Position numbers and translations under genes: made by a program. Below the pieces are notes generated by a model. It did not search any database, was not told the origin of the DNA, and saw only the letters and a list, made by a program, of their open reading frames with translations. 25,376 bases of DNA. It comes from Sulfurimonas sp. (GTDB taxonomy: Bacteria > Campylobacterota > Campylobacteria > Campylobacterales > Sulfurimonadaceae). The stretch is taken from positions 1 to 25,376 of the forward strand of contig DTVI01000162.1 of the NCBI GenBank assembly GCA_012963655.1, written 5' to 3'. Of this stretch, positions 7,826-14,994 are shown piece by piece (position 1 is the first letter of the stretch; each line of letters starts with the position of its first letter).

Positions 7826-8409
7826 TTTAAAGCCTCTAACTCTTTTTTAGCATCTTCAAAAGAAGGATCAATTTCTAGGGCTTTTTGAAACATTTTCTTA
7901 GCCTCTTCCTTCTTTCCTAAAGACAGCATTAAGTTCGCGTAATTAAACCATGTCATCTCATAGTTATCATCAATCTTAATTGCAAGCTCATAATGTTCTT
8001 CAGCCTCTATACTTTTATTCATAGTAGAGAGTAAACGAGCAATCGCATTATGGGCCATATCATCATTTTCATCTATTCTTAAAGAGGCTCTGTAATATAA
8101 AAGAGCTTCCTCATTTTCACCTTTTTTAGAAAGAATAAAGGCCAATTTATTCATCCCTTCAGCTGTACTAGGATAGTCTTTAACAATCCCTTCTAAAAGC
8201 TCTTTAGCCTTGTCTACATTATCATCCATATAGGCTTCATCTGCTTCTTTTACACGATCATCAAAGCTAGGAGCTAAGTCAACGACTTCTTCTTCTACTT
8301 CTTTTATTGATTCAGGTTCTGCTTCTTCATCTATATTTTGAATGTGCATATAAACTTGATAGCCAAAAAAAGCCGCCGCAGCTAACATTATTACTTGAAA
8401 AATACTCAT
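7822..8409 (-). CDS. Membrane-anchored TPR protein
   Basis: A 195-residue protein with one N-terminal membrane segment (about residues 3-21) and an acidic linker (22-48). At least four tetratricopeptide repeats follow (about 48-190; e.g. MTWFNYANLMLSLGKKEEA). TPR domains mediate protein-protein contacts; no enzymatic motif is visible. The orientation of the TPR part (cytoplasm or periplasm) is not certain. It is translationally coupled to the NYN-LOTUS gene, so it may tether or scaffold that protein at the membrane, which is inference. GGAT about 8 bases before the ATG may serve as ribosome binding site. Confidence 0.8.
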   Translation of the reverse strand: MSIFQVIMLAAAAFFGYQVYMHIQNIDEEAEPESIKEVEEEVVDLAPSFDDRVKEADEAYMDDNVDKAKELLEGIVKDYPSTAEGMNKLAFILSKKGENEEALLYYRASLRIDENDDMAHNAIARLLSTMNKSIEAEEHYELAIKIDDNYEMTWFNYANLMLSLGKKEEAKKMFQKALEIDPSFEDAKKELEALK

Positions 8410-8434
8410 TTATTAAATCCATTTTGTTTTTTTG

Positions 8435-8440
8435 ATTATA
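8435..8440 (-). promoter_or_regulatory. Extended -10 element for the TPR/NYN-LOTUS pair
   Basis: TGATATAAT on the minus strand (TGn plus perfect TATAAT; hexamer given), 26 bases upstream of the TPR gene ATG. No -35 needed for an extended -10. Confidence 0.5.
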
Positions 8441-8547
8441 TCAGAAGAAGATGAAAATAGGAGAAAGGGGCATGAGTTTCTAATAAACTAAATCTTATAA
8501 ACAACAAAAGAACATCTTCAGCGATATCCAGTATTCGCTACTAGACG

Positions 8548-8571
8548 ATTAAGTATACCACCCCACTTAAT
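8548..8571. repeat. Inverted repeat in the TPR/dedA divergent gap
   Basis: ATTAAGT at 8548-8554 and ACTTAAT at 8565-8571 are perfect inverted copies separated by 10 bases. It lies between the two divergent promoters and could be an operator or a hairpin; no T-run follows on either strand. Confidence 0.35.
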
Positions 8572-8607
8572 TCACCTTCTTCTTAGTCGAAGTAGAGTAC
8601 ACTTTCA

Positions 8608-8613
8608 GATAAT
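8608..8613 (+). promoter_or_regulatory. Candidate -10 element for the dedA gene
   Basis: GATAAT 22 bases upstream of the ATG. A TATAAT at 8617-8622 also exists but would leave almost no leader, so the upstream hexamer is preferred. AGGGA at 8625-8629 is the likely ribosome binding site. Confidence 0.35.
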
Positions 8614-8635
8614 ATTTATAATGTAGGGACTTCTT

Positions 8636-9202
8636 ATGGATGATATGTTAAACAATTTAGAAACTTATGGTTATGTGGTACTATTTTTGTATTCTTTTGG
8701 TGGTGGTTTTCTTGCACTTATGGGTGCAGGTGTCCTTTCTTATACTGGACATATGGACTTAGGCACCTCTATTTTAGTGGCCTTTACTGCTAACTTTATT
8801 GGTGATTTAGTCTTGTTTTATATGGGACGTTATAATAAAAAAGATGTAATGGGATATTTACATAAACATAAGCGTAAACTTGCCCTTTCTCATTTACTAA
8901 TGAAAAAACATGGCTCATGGGTTATATTTTTACAAAAATATGTATATGGAATTAAGACCTTAATTCCACTGGCCATTGGTATCACGAAATATGATCTTAA
9001 AAAATTTGCAATTTTAAATCTATTTGCTTCGGCTATCTGGTCTCTTGTTATAGGACTTGGCTCATTTATGGCTGGAGAGGCTATACGTTCTGCTTATGAA
9101 ATAATTGCACTAAGACCATGGATTGCTCCACTTGCACTGATAAGTATTATTGCTCTTGTATGGTGGTATTTAAGTTTAACAACAAAAAAGAAGAAAGCCT
9201 AA
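8636..9202 (+). CDS. DedA/VTT-family membrane protein
   Basis: A 188-residue integral membrane protein of the DedA (SNARE-associated/VTT) superfamily, whose better-studied members move undecaprenyl phosphate or other phospholipids across the inner membrane. The hallmark half is VIFLQKYVYGIKTLIPLAIG (about residues 102-121), which corresponds to the FxxRF-PxxR-xxPxxAG motif with Lys in place of the usual Arg residues. The N-terminal Glu of the E-x-P/PGE motif is also replaced (LALMGAGVLSY). It looks like a divergent subgroup, so transport of the same lipid should not be assumed. The C-terminus is a Lys-rich tail. It stands alone, divergent from the TPR gene, and faces the decayed region. Confidence 0.85.
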   Translation: MDDMLNNLETYGYVVLFLYSFGGGFLALMGAGVLSYTGHMDLGTSILVAFTANFIGDLVLFYMGRYNKKDVMGYLHKHKRKLALSHLLMKKHGSWVIFLQKYVYGIKTLIPLAIGITKYDLKKFAILNLFASAIWSLVIGLGSFMAGEAIRSAYEIIALRPWIAPLALISIIALVWWYLSLTTKKKKA

Positions 9203-9220
9203 AGAAAATATTTGTTTAGA

Positions 9221-9861
9221 CTATCTTACCAGTTTTTTAGTATGATATTGGCACCTTGAAACACGTTTCAACATTGGATAGAATTCTTTGTCATCTTCTG
9301 AATAATGATTATATGAAGCCCTTGCATCATCATCAAGACTAACACTTACCACACTTGCAACCGTGATTACTATCCAAGAGACTTCTGTGTTAACTGAGCT
9401 TTCTTATTTGGCACTTGGATCTCTAACAAGATCGTTTTTCTTGTCTTACTTACTTTTAACAATATAAGCAAAAACATTAGAACCTTTTTTACCTAGCTTG
9501 TATAAGATCTTTCCTTCTATATGTACTTTTTCACCCGTTGATAGGACTGAGCTTACTGTTTCCCCACATTCTGAAGCAATCATTTTATTATAAGCCAATG
9601 CATTCATAAGGTAAGCTTCTGCATTAAGACGCATATCATTAGCCCGTTTAAGAGCTTATTCTTGCTTCACAACTGCTATTGTTGGCTCTCTTTCAAATTC
9701 AAGCGATTCTTTTTAATAATAAAACTTTCTTGAGAGTAAACAAGCATATCTTTTAGGACATATCCTTTTTGATTATCAATCTGACCTAACTTAGATATAT
9801 ATTCTAATGATAGATCATTAGCTTGATATTCATCTGCCATATATCCTGAAACAACAATAAA
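9221..9861 (-). pseudogene. Decayed gene of unknown family (one frameshift, three in-frame TAA)
   Basis: On the minus strand one frame reads FIVVSGYMADEYQANDLSLE (from 9861) to ...SQESFIIKK. A one-base loss in an A-run near 9690 then shifts the message to ESLEFEREPTIAVVKQE. That second frame continues through TAA at 9656-9658, the 62-residue stretch MRLNAEAYLMNALAYNKMIA...AYIVKSK (9446-9634), TAA at 9446-9448, DKKNDLVRDPSAK, and TAA at 9404-9406. It ends at a TAG at 9221 after a 60-residue open stretch. Each TAA is one C-to-T change from CAA (Gln). The N-terminus looks like the end of a signal peptide, so the ancestor was probably an envelope protein. I do not recognise the family. It follows the small lipoprotein gene directly. 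Confidence 0.6.
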
Positions 9862-9866
9862 TCAAA

Positions 9867-10106
9867 TTATTCAACATATGCGTGGCATTTTCTATTTATC
9901 TTTTCACGTTCAGCTGACCTTTTTCGTAATTCTTTATACAACTTATTTTTTCTATTTTCAAGATTTTCAACACTGTGTCCAAAGTTACTATATTGGCGAT
10001 TTTCCATCTTCATACGCATTAATTCAAACTCAGTAGGTGCGGAATTATCCACACAAGCACTTAAAATAAATAAACTCAAACTAAGTATAAGTACACGAAA
10101 ATACAT
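9867..10106 (-). CDS. Small putative lipoprotein
   Basis: A 79-residue protein with a clear lipoprotein signal: hydrophobic stretch LILSLSLFIL and lipobox LSAC with the lipidated Cys18. The mature part is short, charged and probably helical (about residues 28-75, many Lys/Arg/Glu). Family not recognised. AAGGA about 6 bases before the ATG supports the start. It is the only intact gene between pckA and the decayed gene and may have formed an operon with the latter. Confidence 0.65.
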   Translation of the reverse strand: MYFRVLILSLSLFILSACVDNSAPTEFELMRMKMENRQYSNFGHSVENLENRKNKLYKELRKRSAEREKINRKCHAYVE

Positions 10107-10187
10107 AAATATCCTTATTTTTTATACTATAAGCAGATATAAAAGAAGAAATAATAAATAAAGGGGGAGTTTGTTTTTTTAGAGGAC

Positions 10188-10212
10188 TTTATCAAGGGAT
10201 CACCTTGATAAA
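10188..10212. repeat. Perfect 10-bp inverted repeat (hairpin) downstream of pckA
   Basis: TTTATCAAGG at 10188-10197 and CCTTGATAAA at 10203-10212 are exact inverted copies around a 5-base loop, 69 bases past the pckA stop. No T-run follows on the minus strand, so it is not a textbook intrinsic terminator, but it could end or stabilise pckA mRNA. Confidence 0.5.
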
Positions 10213-10237
10213 TATATCAATCTACGAAAATAAAACT

Positions 10238-10296
10238 TATTCAGCTACTTTTCGAGGAAAGTTTTTACTTCATAAAATCGCTATTCAGCTACTTTT
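10238..10296. repeat. 15-bp direct repeat of the pckA 3' end
   Basis: TATTCAGCTACTTTT occurs at 10238-10252 and again at 10282-10296. The second copy encodes the last residues of PckA (KVAE plus stop, minus strand). The first also reads KVAE plus stop in its own frame. It looks like a short tandem duplication of the gene end. Confidence 0.6.
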
Positions 10297-11867
10297 GGTC
10301 CGGCTTGTGAGTAATCAAACTCAGAACTTTCATCATCATAACGATGGAAGTTATCAATAAACATCTCAGCTAACTTATCTCTAGTTTTGTCAAATGCATC
10401 TTTATCTGCCCATGCATTACGTGGATTAAGTACTGCAGTTTCAACACCCTTAAGTGTTTTAGGAACTTGTAGTCTAAATATCATAGTCGTATCAAATTCA
10501 CACTCATTAATAGAACCATCAAGAATACCATTAATACAAGCACGTGTGTTTTTAATACTCATACGTTTACCAACACCATAAGCACCACCAGTCCAACCTG
10601 TGTTAACAAGATAAACATTTACATTATGTTGGTCAATCTTTTCACCAAGAAGCTTTGCATAAACAGTTGGATGTAGTGGTAAGAAAGCCTCACCAAAACA
10701 AGCTGAAAATGTTGCAACAGGTTCAGTAATTCCACGTTCAGTACCTGCAACCTTAGCTGTGTATCCTGATAAGAAGTAATACATTGCCTGCTCTTTAGAC
10801 AGCTTTGATACTGGAGGTAAAACACCAAATGCATCTGCTGTTAAAAAGATAATATTTGTAGGATGACCTGCTTCTAAAGTCGGTACATGATTTTCGATAT
10901 GTTCAATTGGGTAAGAAACACGTGTGTTTTCTGTCTTAGACTTATCTGTATAATCAATAACACCTTTGTCATCAATAACAACGTTTTCAAGAAGTGCACC
11001 CTTACGAATAGCACCAAAGATTTCAGGTTCGCTATCTGCATCAAGGTCAATAACCTTAGCATAACATCCACCTTCAAAATTGAAAACACCATGCTCATCC
11101 CAACCATGTTCATCATCACCAATAAGTGCGCGATGAGGGTCCGTTGAAAGTGTTGTCTTACCTGTTCCTGATAAACCAAAGAATAAACAAGTATCTCCAT
11201 CTTTACCAACATTAGCAGAACAATGCATAGCCATTTTCTTTTCAAGTGGAAGCCAGTAGTTCATCATAGAGAAGATACCCTTCTTCATTTCACCACCGTA
11301 CCAAGTACCACCAATGATAGCAATGTTCTTTTCTATATTAAAAAGAACAAATACTTCAGAGTTCATACCCATCTCTTCCCATTTGTCATTCACTGCCTTA
11401 CAAGCATTTAAAACAGTAAACTCTGGCTTGAAGTTTGTAAGGTCTTCTTCTTTTGGACGAATAAACATATTTTTAACAAAATGAGACTGCCAAGCAATTT
11501 CTGAAACAAAACGTACTGAACGTTTTGAGGCAGCTGAAGCACCACAAAATACATCTGTTACGTATATATCTTTGTTTGACAATTGTGTTTTTGCAACACT
11601 AAGAAGTTCTTGAAAAATTTCATTGCTTATAGGCTGGTTTACATTTCCCCAAGAGATGTACTTATTAGATTCTTCTTGGTCTACAAAATATTTATCTTTA
11701 GGACTACGACCTGTAAAGATACCCGTGTCAACTGTTGTTGAACCCGATGTTGTCATCTTACATTCGTTATTTTTAAGTTCATGATCGATTAACTCATCAA
11801 AGCCAAGATTATAAAAAACCTTCCCTATATTATCTAACCCTAAATTTTCAAGACCTGCTGGATTCAT
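10281..11867 (-). CDS. pckA: Phosphoenolpyruvate carboxykinase (ATP)
   Basis: Cytoplasmic gluconeogenic enzyme: oxaloacetate + ATP to PEP + ADP + CO2. The 528-residue protein carries the PCK P-loop GLSGTGKTT (231-239) and the metal-binding IGDDEHGW (249-256). The substrate loop FTGRSPKDKY (51-60) and the GGTWYGGEMKKG region (186-197) are also present. Length and motifs are complete. It is a single gene with its own promoter (-10 at 11971-11976). The long leader contains a palindrome, suggesting regulation. In chemolithoautotrophic or amino-acid-using Campylobacterota this step feeds hexose synthesis from C4 acids. Confidence 0.97.
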   Translation of the reverse strand: MNPAGLENLGLDNIGKVFYNLGFDELIDHELKNNECKMTTSGSTTVDTGIFTGRSPKDKYFVDQEESNKYISWGNVNQPISNEIFQELLSVAKTQLSNKDIYVTDVFCGASAASKRSVRFVSEIAWQSHFVKNMFIRPKEEDLTNFKPEFTVLNACKAVNDKWEEMGMNSEVFVLFNIEKNIAIIGGTWYGGEMKKGIFSMMNYWLPLEKKMAMHCSANVGKDGDTCLFFGLSGTGKTTLSTDPHRALIGDDEHGWDEHGVFNFEGGCYAKVIDLDADSEPEIFGAIRKGALLENVVIDDKGVIDYTDKSKTENTRVSYPIEHIENHVPTLEAGHPTNIIFLTADAFGVLPPVSKLSKEQAMYYFLSGYTAKVAGTERGITEPVATFSACFGEAFLPLHPTVYAKLLGEKIDQHNVNVYLVNTGWTGGAYGVGKRMSIKNTRACINGILDGSINECEFDTTMIFRLQVPKTLKGVETAVLNPRNAWADKDAFDKTRDKLAEMFIDNFHRYDDESSEFDYSQAGPKVAE

Positions 11868-11894
11868 GGTGATTCATACCTTATTTATGCATTT

Positions 11895-11912
11895 CAGATA
11901 GTTTAGTATCTG
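11895..11912. promoter_or_regulatory. Palindrome in the pckA leader
   Basis: CAGATA-N6-TATCTG, an exact 6-6-6 inverted repeat about 50 bases downstream of the predicted pckA start site and 28 bases before the ATG. It could be a repressor operator or an mRNA hairpin; no known regulator consensus recognised. Confidence 0.35.
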
Positions 11913-11970
11913 ATTTATTTATTTTCACTTAAATTGAGAAAAAACATATTTAGCTTTTTTTATTGGCGAA

Positions 11971-11976
11971 ATTATA
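11971..11976 (-). promoter_or_regulatory. -10 element of pckA
   Basis: Perfect TATAAT on the minus strand, about 104 bases upstream of the pckA ATG. No clear -35. The surrounding gap (11868-12098) otherwise holds only AT-rich sequence and the 3' flank of the porin gene. Confidence 0.5.
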
Positions 11977-12098
11977 GCCATTCCTATCTCAAATCCAAAG
12001 AAAAAAACTGTTTTTTTCAAAGAAATTTATGATTTTGCTAATATATTAATTTATTCTAATAATAACAGTTAAGAATACTTTTTGTTTTTTTGAGTATT

Positions 12099-13628
12099 TT
12101 AAAAAAGATAGTTCACTTCTAAACGCATTTGACCGTTGTCAATTTGTTCATTTGAAACCAAGTCAACCCATTGTGCTCTAAAACGAAAAGAAAGATTAGG
12201 AACGGCTTGAATATCTTTTATAAAAGCTACATAATAAAGACGAGCATCGACTTTTTCTCCTAATTTTGCCTCATCATAATCTTCATAACTTAAAGAAGTA
12301 ACCGTACGTAAACCATCTACAATATTGGCCTTTTCAAAATCATAAGAACCCAGCAGTCTATAGGTTTGAGTATTGGCTATCCAATTATATCTGGCCATCT
12401 CTCTTGTGTACCCAGAAGTAATAAAACTTCTCCAAGGCGTAATAAAGTCTGCCTCATCTGCAATACCTGTATAACCTAAAGAAACAGATGCCTCTCCATT
12501 ATCAATTACAAGTCTAGCCGCATACATCTTGGCATCCACACTATCAGGGTTTGTGTAAGCATTTCGTATATTAACATCTGGATTCACTTCTGTCGAAAAA
12601 GTAGTTTCAGCAGCCTTACCACTTAAAGATGCTCCACCTATAGCCCCTGCTCCATCATCAAACTGCTGAACATAACGTGCTCCTGGTGTAAGTGTATATC
12701 CATTGCCAAGGTCAAGCTTATAATTAAGCTCTACCATACCCGTTGCAAATAGGTCTTTAAGATAAACTGCTGAGGCAGCCACCTTTAAATTATCTGTAAA
12801 CAGGGCTCTTGTATATCCATCTATAACTGCAAGTCCTGGGTTCTTATTAATACCCGCAGCCTCAAAGTTAGAATAATTAAGACCCTTATGCACAGCGGCA
12901 TCATCATTTTCATTCCAACTAGTATTAGTATTGGTTGCACTTGTATCTCTATCATCATACATAATCACCGAATGAAAATTATCATGATCTCTCAGCTTTT
13001 GCTTTGTTAAATAAGCCGCTCTCAGACGTGTCTTCTTAATATCTTTTGATTCTAAACTTATCCCCTCAAAGGTATTAGGAATCATCTTAGAATCATTTGA
13101 TTTTGTAAAAAAACTATTAAAAACTTCTCGTCCTATACGTGCTTTAAAATCTTGATGTTCATATTGGATATACGCCTGTGCTAAAACAGCAAAAGATTGA
13201 CTCCTTCCATTAACTGCGTTATAGCGGTTAATAAGGTCCTTTCCCGACTTCAAATTATTAATGGCTGAGGGTTGGTTGTCAATATTTGTTCCTGCACTTG
13301 CATAATAGATACCAGCAACTGCTGAAAAACCTGCATAAGGAGCTGTCTTATATAATAAACTTCCCCCTAAGCCTAAGATATTTTGGTTCTCTACATTACC
13401 TTCACTTTCATTATCATACTGTTGAAACAACCAATTCGCACGTAAGCGTCCATAAATCATTCCCTCTGTAAAAATGTCACTAAAGTGATCCACAGGTTTA
13501 GGTAGAACCTTATAATTAAGAATATACCCCGCTTCTAAGGTTTGTTTTGGTGTAACAGCATTAGCAAATAAATTTAAACTTATTGATGTTAAGATTATCA
13601 TTTTACTAAATAAACTGATTTTATTCAT
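12099..13628 (-). CDS. Opr/OprD-like outer-membrane porin
   Basis: A 509-residue outer-membrane beta-barrel. A signal peptide (about residues 1-24, ending LFANA) is followed by TPKQTLEAGYILNYK, then many alternating amphipathic strands. The C-terminus MRLEVNYLF ends in aromatic Phe, as recognised by the BAM complex. Composition and layout fit the Campylobacterota 'Opr family' porins related to OprD, which take up specific small solutes; the solute is not readable from sequence. The ATG lies inside the last codons of the ModE-type regulator gene (8-base overlap), so the porin is translationally coupled to it and may belong to molybdate or tungstate metabolism, or be controlled by it. That link is inference. 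Confidence 0.85.
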   Translation of the reverse strand: MNKISLFSKMIILTSISLNLFANAVTPKQTLEAGYILNYKVLPKPVDHFSDIFTEGMIYGRLRANWLFQQYDNESEGNVENQNILGLGGSLLYKTAPYAGFSAVAGIYYASAGTNIDNQPSAINNLKSGKDLINRYNAVNGRSQSFAVLAQAYIQYEHQDFKARIGREVFNSFFTKSNDSKMIPNTFEGISLESKDIKKTRLRAAYLTKQKLRDHDNFHSVIMYDDRDTSATNTNTSWNENDDAAVHKGLNYSNFEAAGINKNPGLAVIDGYTRALFTDNLKVAASAVYLKDLFATGMVELNYKLDLGNGYTLTPGARYVQQFDDGAGAIGGASLSGKAAETTFSTEVNPDVNIRNAYTNPDSVDAKMYAARLVIDNGEASVSLGYTGIADEADFITPWRSFITSGYTREMARYNWIANTQTYRLLGSYDFEKANIVDGLRTVTSLSYEDYDEAKLGEKVDARLYYVAFIKDIQAVPNLSFRFRAQWVDLVSNEQIDNGQMRLEVNYLF

Positions 13629-14415
13629 TTCTTTCCCCTGAAGATAACAACGTTATACTGTAAGCTTTAAAAATTGCTACCAATCTATCTTCTTTTTTTA
13701 TATTTAATTTTTTATAACTTCTATAGGTAATTTGGGCATTAATAACTTCATCATTCTTAAGAGAAAGTTTTAACAAAACTTCATCTTCTTGAATGATAAT
13801 CTCTTTAACCTTCGTTTCTAAACGATTTCGGCTACTAAGCTCTTTCTCATCAAGTTTGCTTACAGAAACAGCTTCTGATTCTATAAGGGCGCAGACCTGT
13901 GAACCTTTGTCTAAGGTATTAACCTTGATAAAGTCCATAGGAACCTGTGCACTAAGGCTTTCGCCGCTTTTAAGGCCTAAAATTACACTTGCGCGATTTT
14001 CATGTTCTGTAATATCTATAATTTTTGCATCTAAACGCGAAAAAACAGAATCTTGCATACATCCATTATCAAGAAACTCTACACTTCTATCGAGACTTTC
14101 AAGGTGTTTATGATGCAAGGCTTCTAACTCTTTGAAACGACAAATCAATTCCTTAGCAAATGCAGTGACTATCGTTCCACCCCCACCTTTACCACCACTA
14201 ATACGCTGAACAAGAGGCTTAGCACTGATCAAGTTCATCTTATTAATCCATGCCCAAGCTGTTTTATAACTTATACCTAAAGCCTTAGCCGACTTAGTAA
14301 TTGAACCATATATAGTAATATTTTCGAGCAATTGTACTCTTTTAGGGCTTAGAAACTCCTCTGAATGTGAAGTTAAATGTAAAACTGATTCTAGGGTAAA
14401 AGCTATTTTATTCAT
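13621..14415 (-). CDS. modE: ModE-type molybdate-responsive transcription regulator
   Basis: An N-terminal winged helix-turn-helix contains GSITKSAKALGISYKTAWAW and the ModE signature GGKGGGGT. Two TOBE/MOP-like domains follow (motifs SARLDAKI-like at FSRLDAKIIDI, and LETKVKEIIIQ) that should bind molybdate or tungstate. It acts as a dimeric DNA-binding protein. I chose the ATG at 14415 (264 residues). A TTG at 14451 in frame would add 12 residues, and neither has a strong ribosome binding site. The 3' end overlaps the porin start by 8 bases. No modABC, molybdopterin or molybdoenzyme genes are in the window, which is unusual for modE. It is divergent from the MarR-RND operon. Confidence 0.88.
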   Translation of the reverse strand: MNKIAFTLESVLHLTSHSEEFLSPKRVQLLENITIYGSITKSAKALGISYKTAWAWINKMNLISAKPLVQRISGGKGGGGTIVTAFAKELICRFKELEALHHKHLESLDRSVEFLDNGCMQDSVFSRLDAKIIDITEHENRASVILGLKSGESLSAQVPMDFIKVNTLDKGSQVCALIESEAVSVSKLDEKELSSRNRLETKVKEIIIQEDEVLLKLSLKNDEVINAQITYRSYKKLNIKKEDRLVAIFKAYSITLLSSGERNE

Positions 14416-14474
14416 AAGCGTAGTATACTTTAGTACATAAGGCTCTGTCAATAAATATCTTATTTTTTATACAA

Positions 14475-14491
14475 TTAAAGATTATCTTTAA
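14475..14491. promoter_or_regulatory. Perfect 8-1-8 palindrome, candidate MarR (or ModE) operator
   Basis: TTAAAGAT-T-ATCTTTAA lies between the divergent modE and marR genes, around the -35 region relative to the candidate marR -10 at 14515-14520. It is flanked by a wider inverted pair ATACAATT (14469-14476) and AATTGTAT (14503-14510). Size and symmetry fit MarR-family operators; the actual binder is unproven. Confidence 0.5.
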
Positions 14492-14514
14492 GGAAAAAAT
14501 ATAATTGTATCACA

Positions 14515-14520
14515 TATAAT
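14515..14520 (+). promoter_or_regulatory. Candidate -10 of the marR-RND operon
   Basis: TATAAT 37 bases upstream of the marR ATG, with no good -35, located downstream of the palindrome at 14475-14491. Confidence 0.45.
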
Positions 14521-14556
14521 TGCTAGTACAACTAATTTTCTTTTGAAAGAGCACTG

Positions 14557-14994
14557 ATGCATAAACTAGAAGATTCCCTGGGTTTTCAGGTAAACATGAC
14601 GGCAAATGCCATGAAAAACCGCTTTAACACCTTTTTAAAACCATATAACCTTACTTCTGAACAATACGTAATTATGAAGTCAGTAAATGAAAATCCTAAT
14701 GTGAGTCCTACAGCCTTGGCAGAAATAACATTTAAGGACAAAACAACCATTACCCGTATGATTGATACCCTTGTTAAAAATGAGATGCTTAGGCGTGAAC
14801 CTAAAGAAGGTGACAGACGAGCTTATAAGATTCAATGGACCACAAAAGGAGAATCTGTCATGAAAAAAATCATGCCCATCTCAGAAGAGATTATTGGAAA
14901 ACTTCGCTCTCAATTCTCACAAAAAGACTTAGAAAGCTTTTTAAATATTTTAGAAGTATTAAAACACACACCTTGTTTGGAGACACTAACATGA
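14557..14994 (+). CDS. MarR-family transcription regulator
   Basis: A 145-residue winged-helix regulator. The core LTSEQYVIMKSVNENPNVSP, the recognition helix KTTITRMIDTLV and the wing RREPKEGDRRAYKI (about residues 35-105) match MarR. It is the first gene of a four-gene operon. Its stop overlaps the membrane-fusion start (ATGA), so it is very likely the local repressor of the efflux pump, released by a pump substrate. The palindrome at 14475-14491 is the natural candidate operator. The ligand cannot be predicted. Confidence 0.92.
   Translation: MHKLEDSLGFQVNMTANAMKNRFNTFLKPYNLTSEQYVIMKSVNENPNVSPTALAEITFKDKTTITRMIDTLVKNEMLRREPKEGDRRAYKIQWTTKGESVMKKIMPISEEIIGKLRSQFSQKDLESFLNILEVLKHTPCLETLT

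Noticed and set aside
9446..9634. 62-codon ORF as an independent small gene
   Set aside because: The same frame continues as coherent sequence on both sides of its flanking TAA codons, so it is better read as part of the pseudogene at 9221-9861.
10874..11245. 123-codon minus-strand ORF inside pckA
   Set aside because: Alternative frame of the clearly coding pckA; composition (Leu/Val/Met-rich without motifs) is that of an out-of-frame reading.
12050..12100. Possible terminator after the porin gene (AATACT ... AGTATT with A-rich loop)
   Set aside because: Only a 6-bp AT-rich stem and no T-run afterwards, so too weak to call.
14835..14990. N-terminal extension of the membrane-fusion protein frame over the marR gene
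   Set aside because: The ATG at 14991 begins a clean signal peptide and forms the ATGA overlap used at every junction of this operon; the extension is marR read out of frame.
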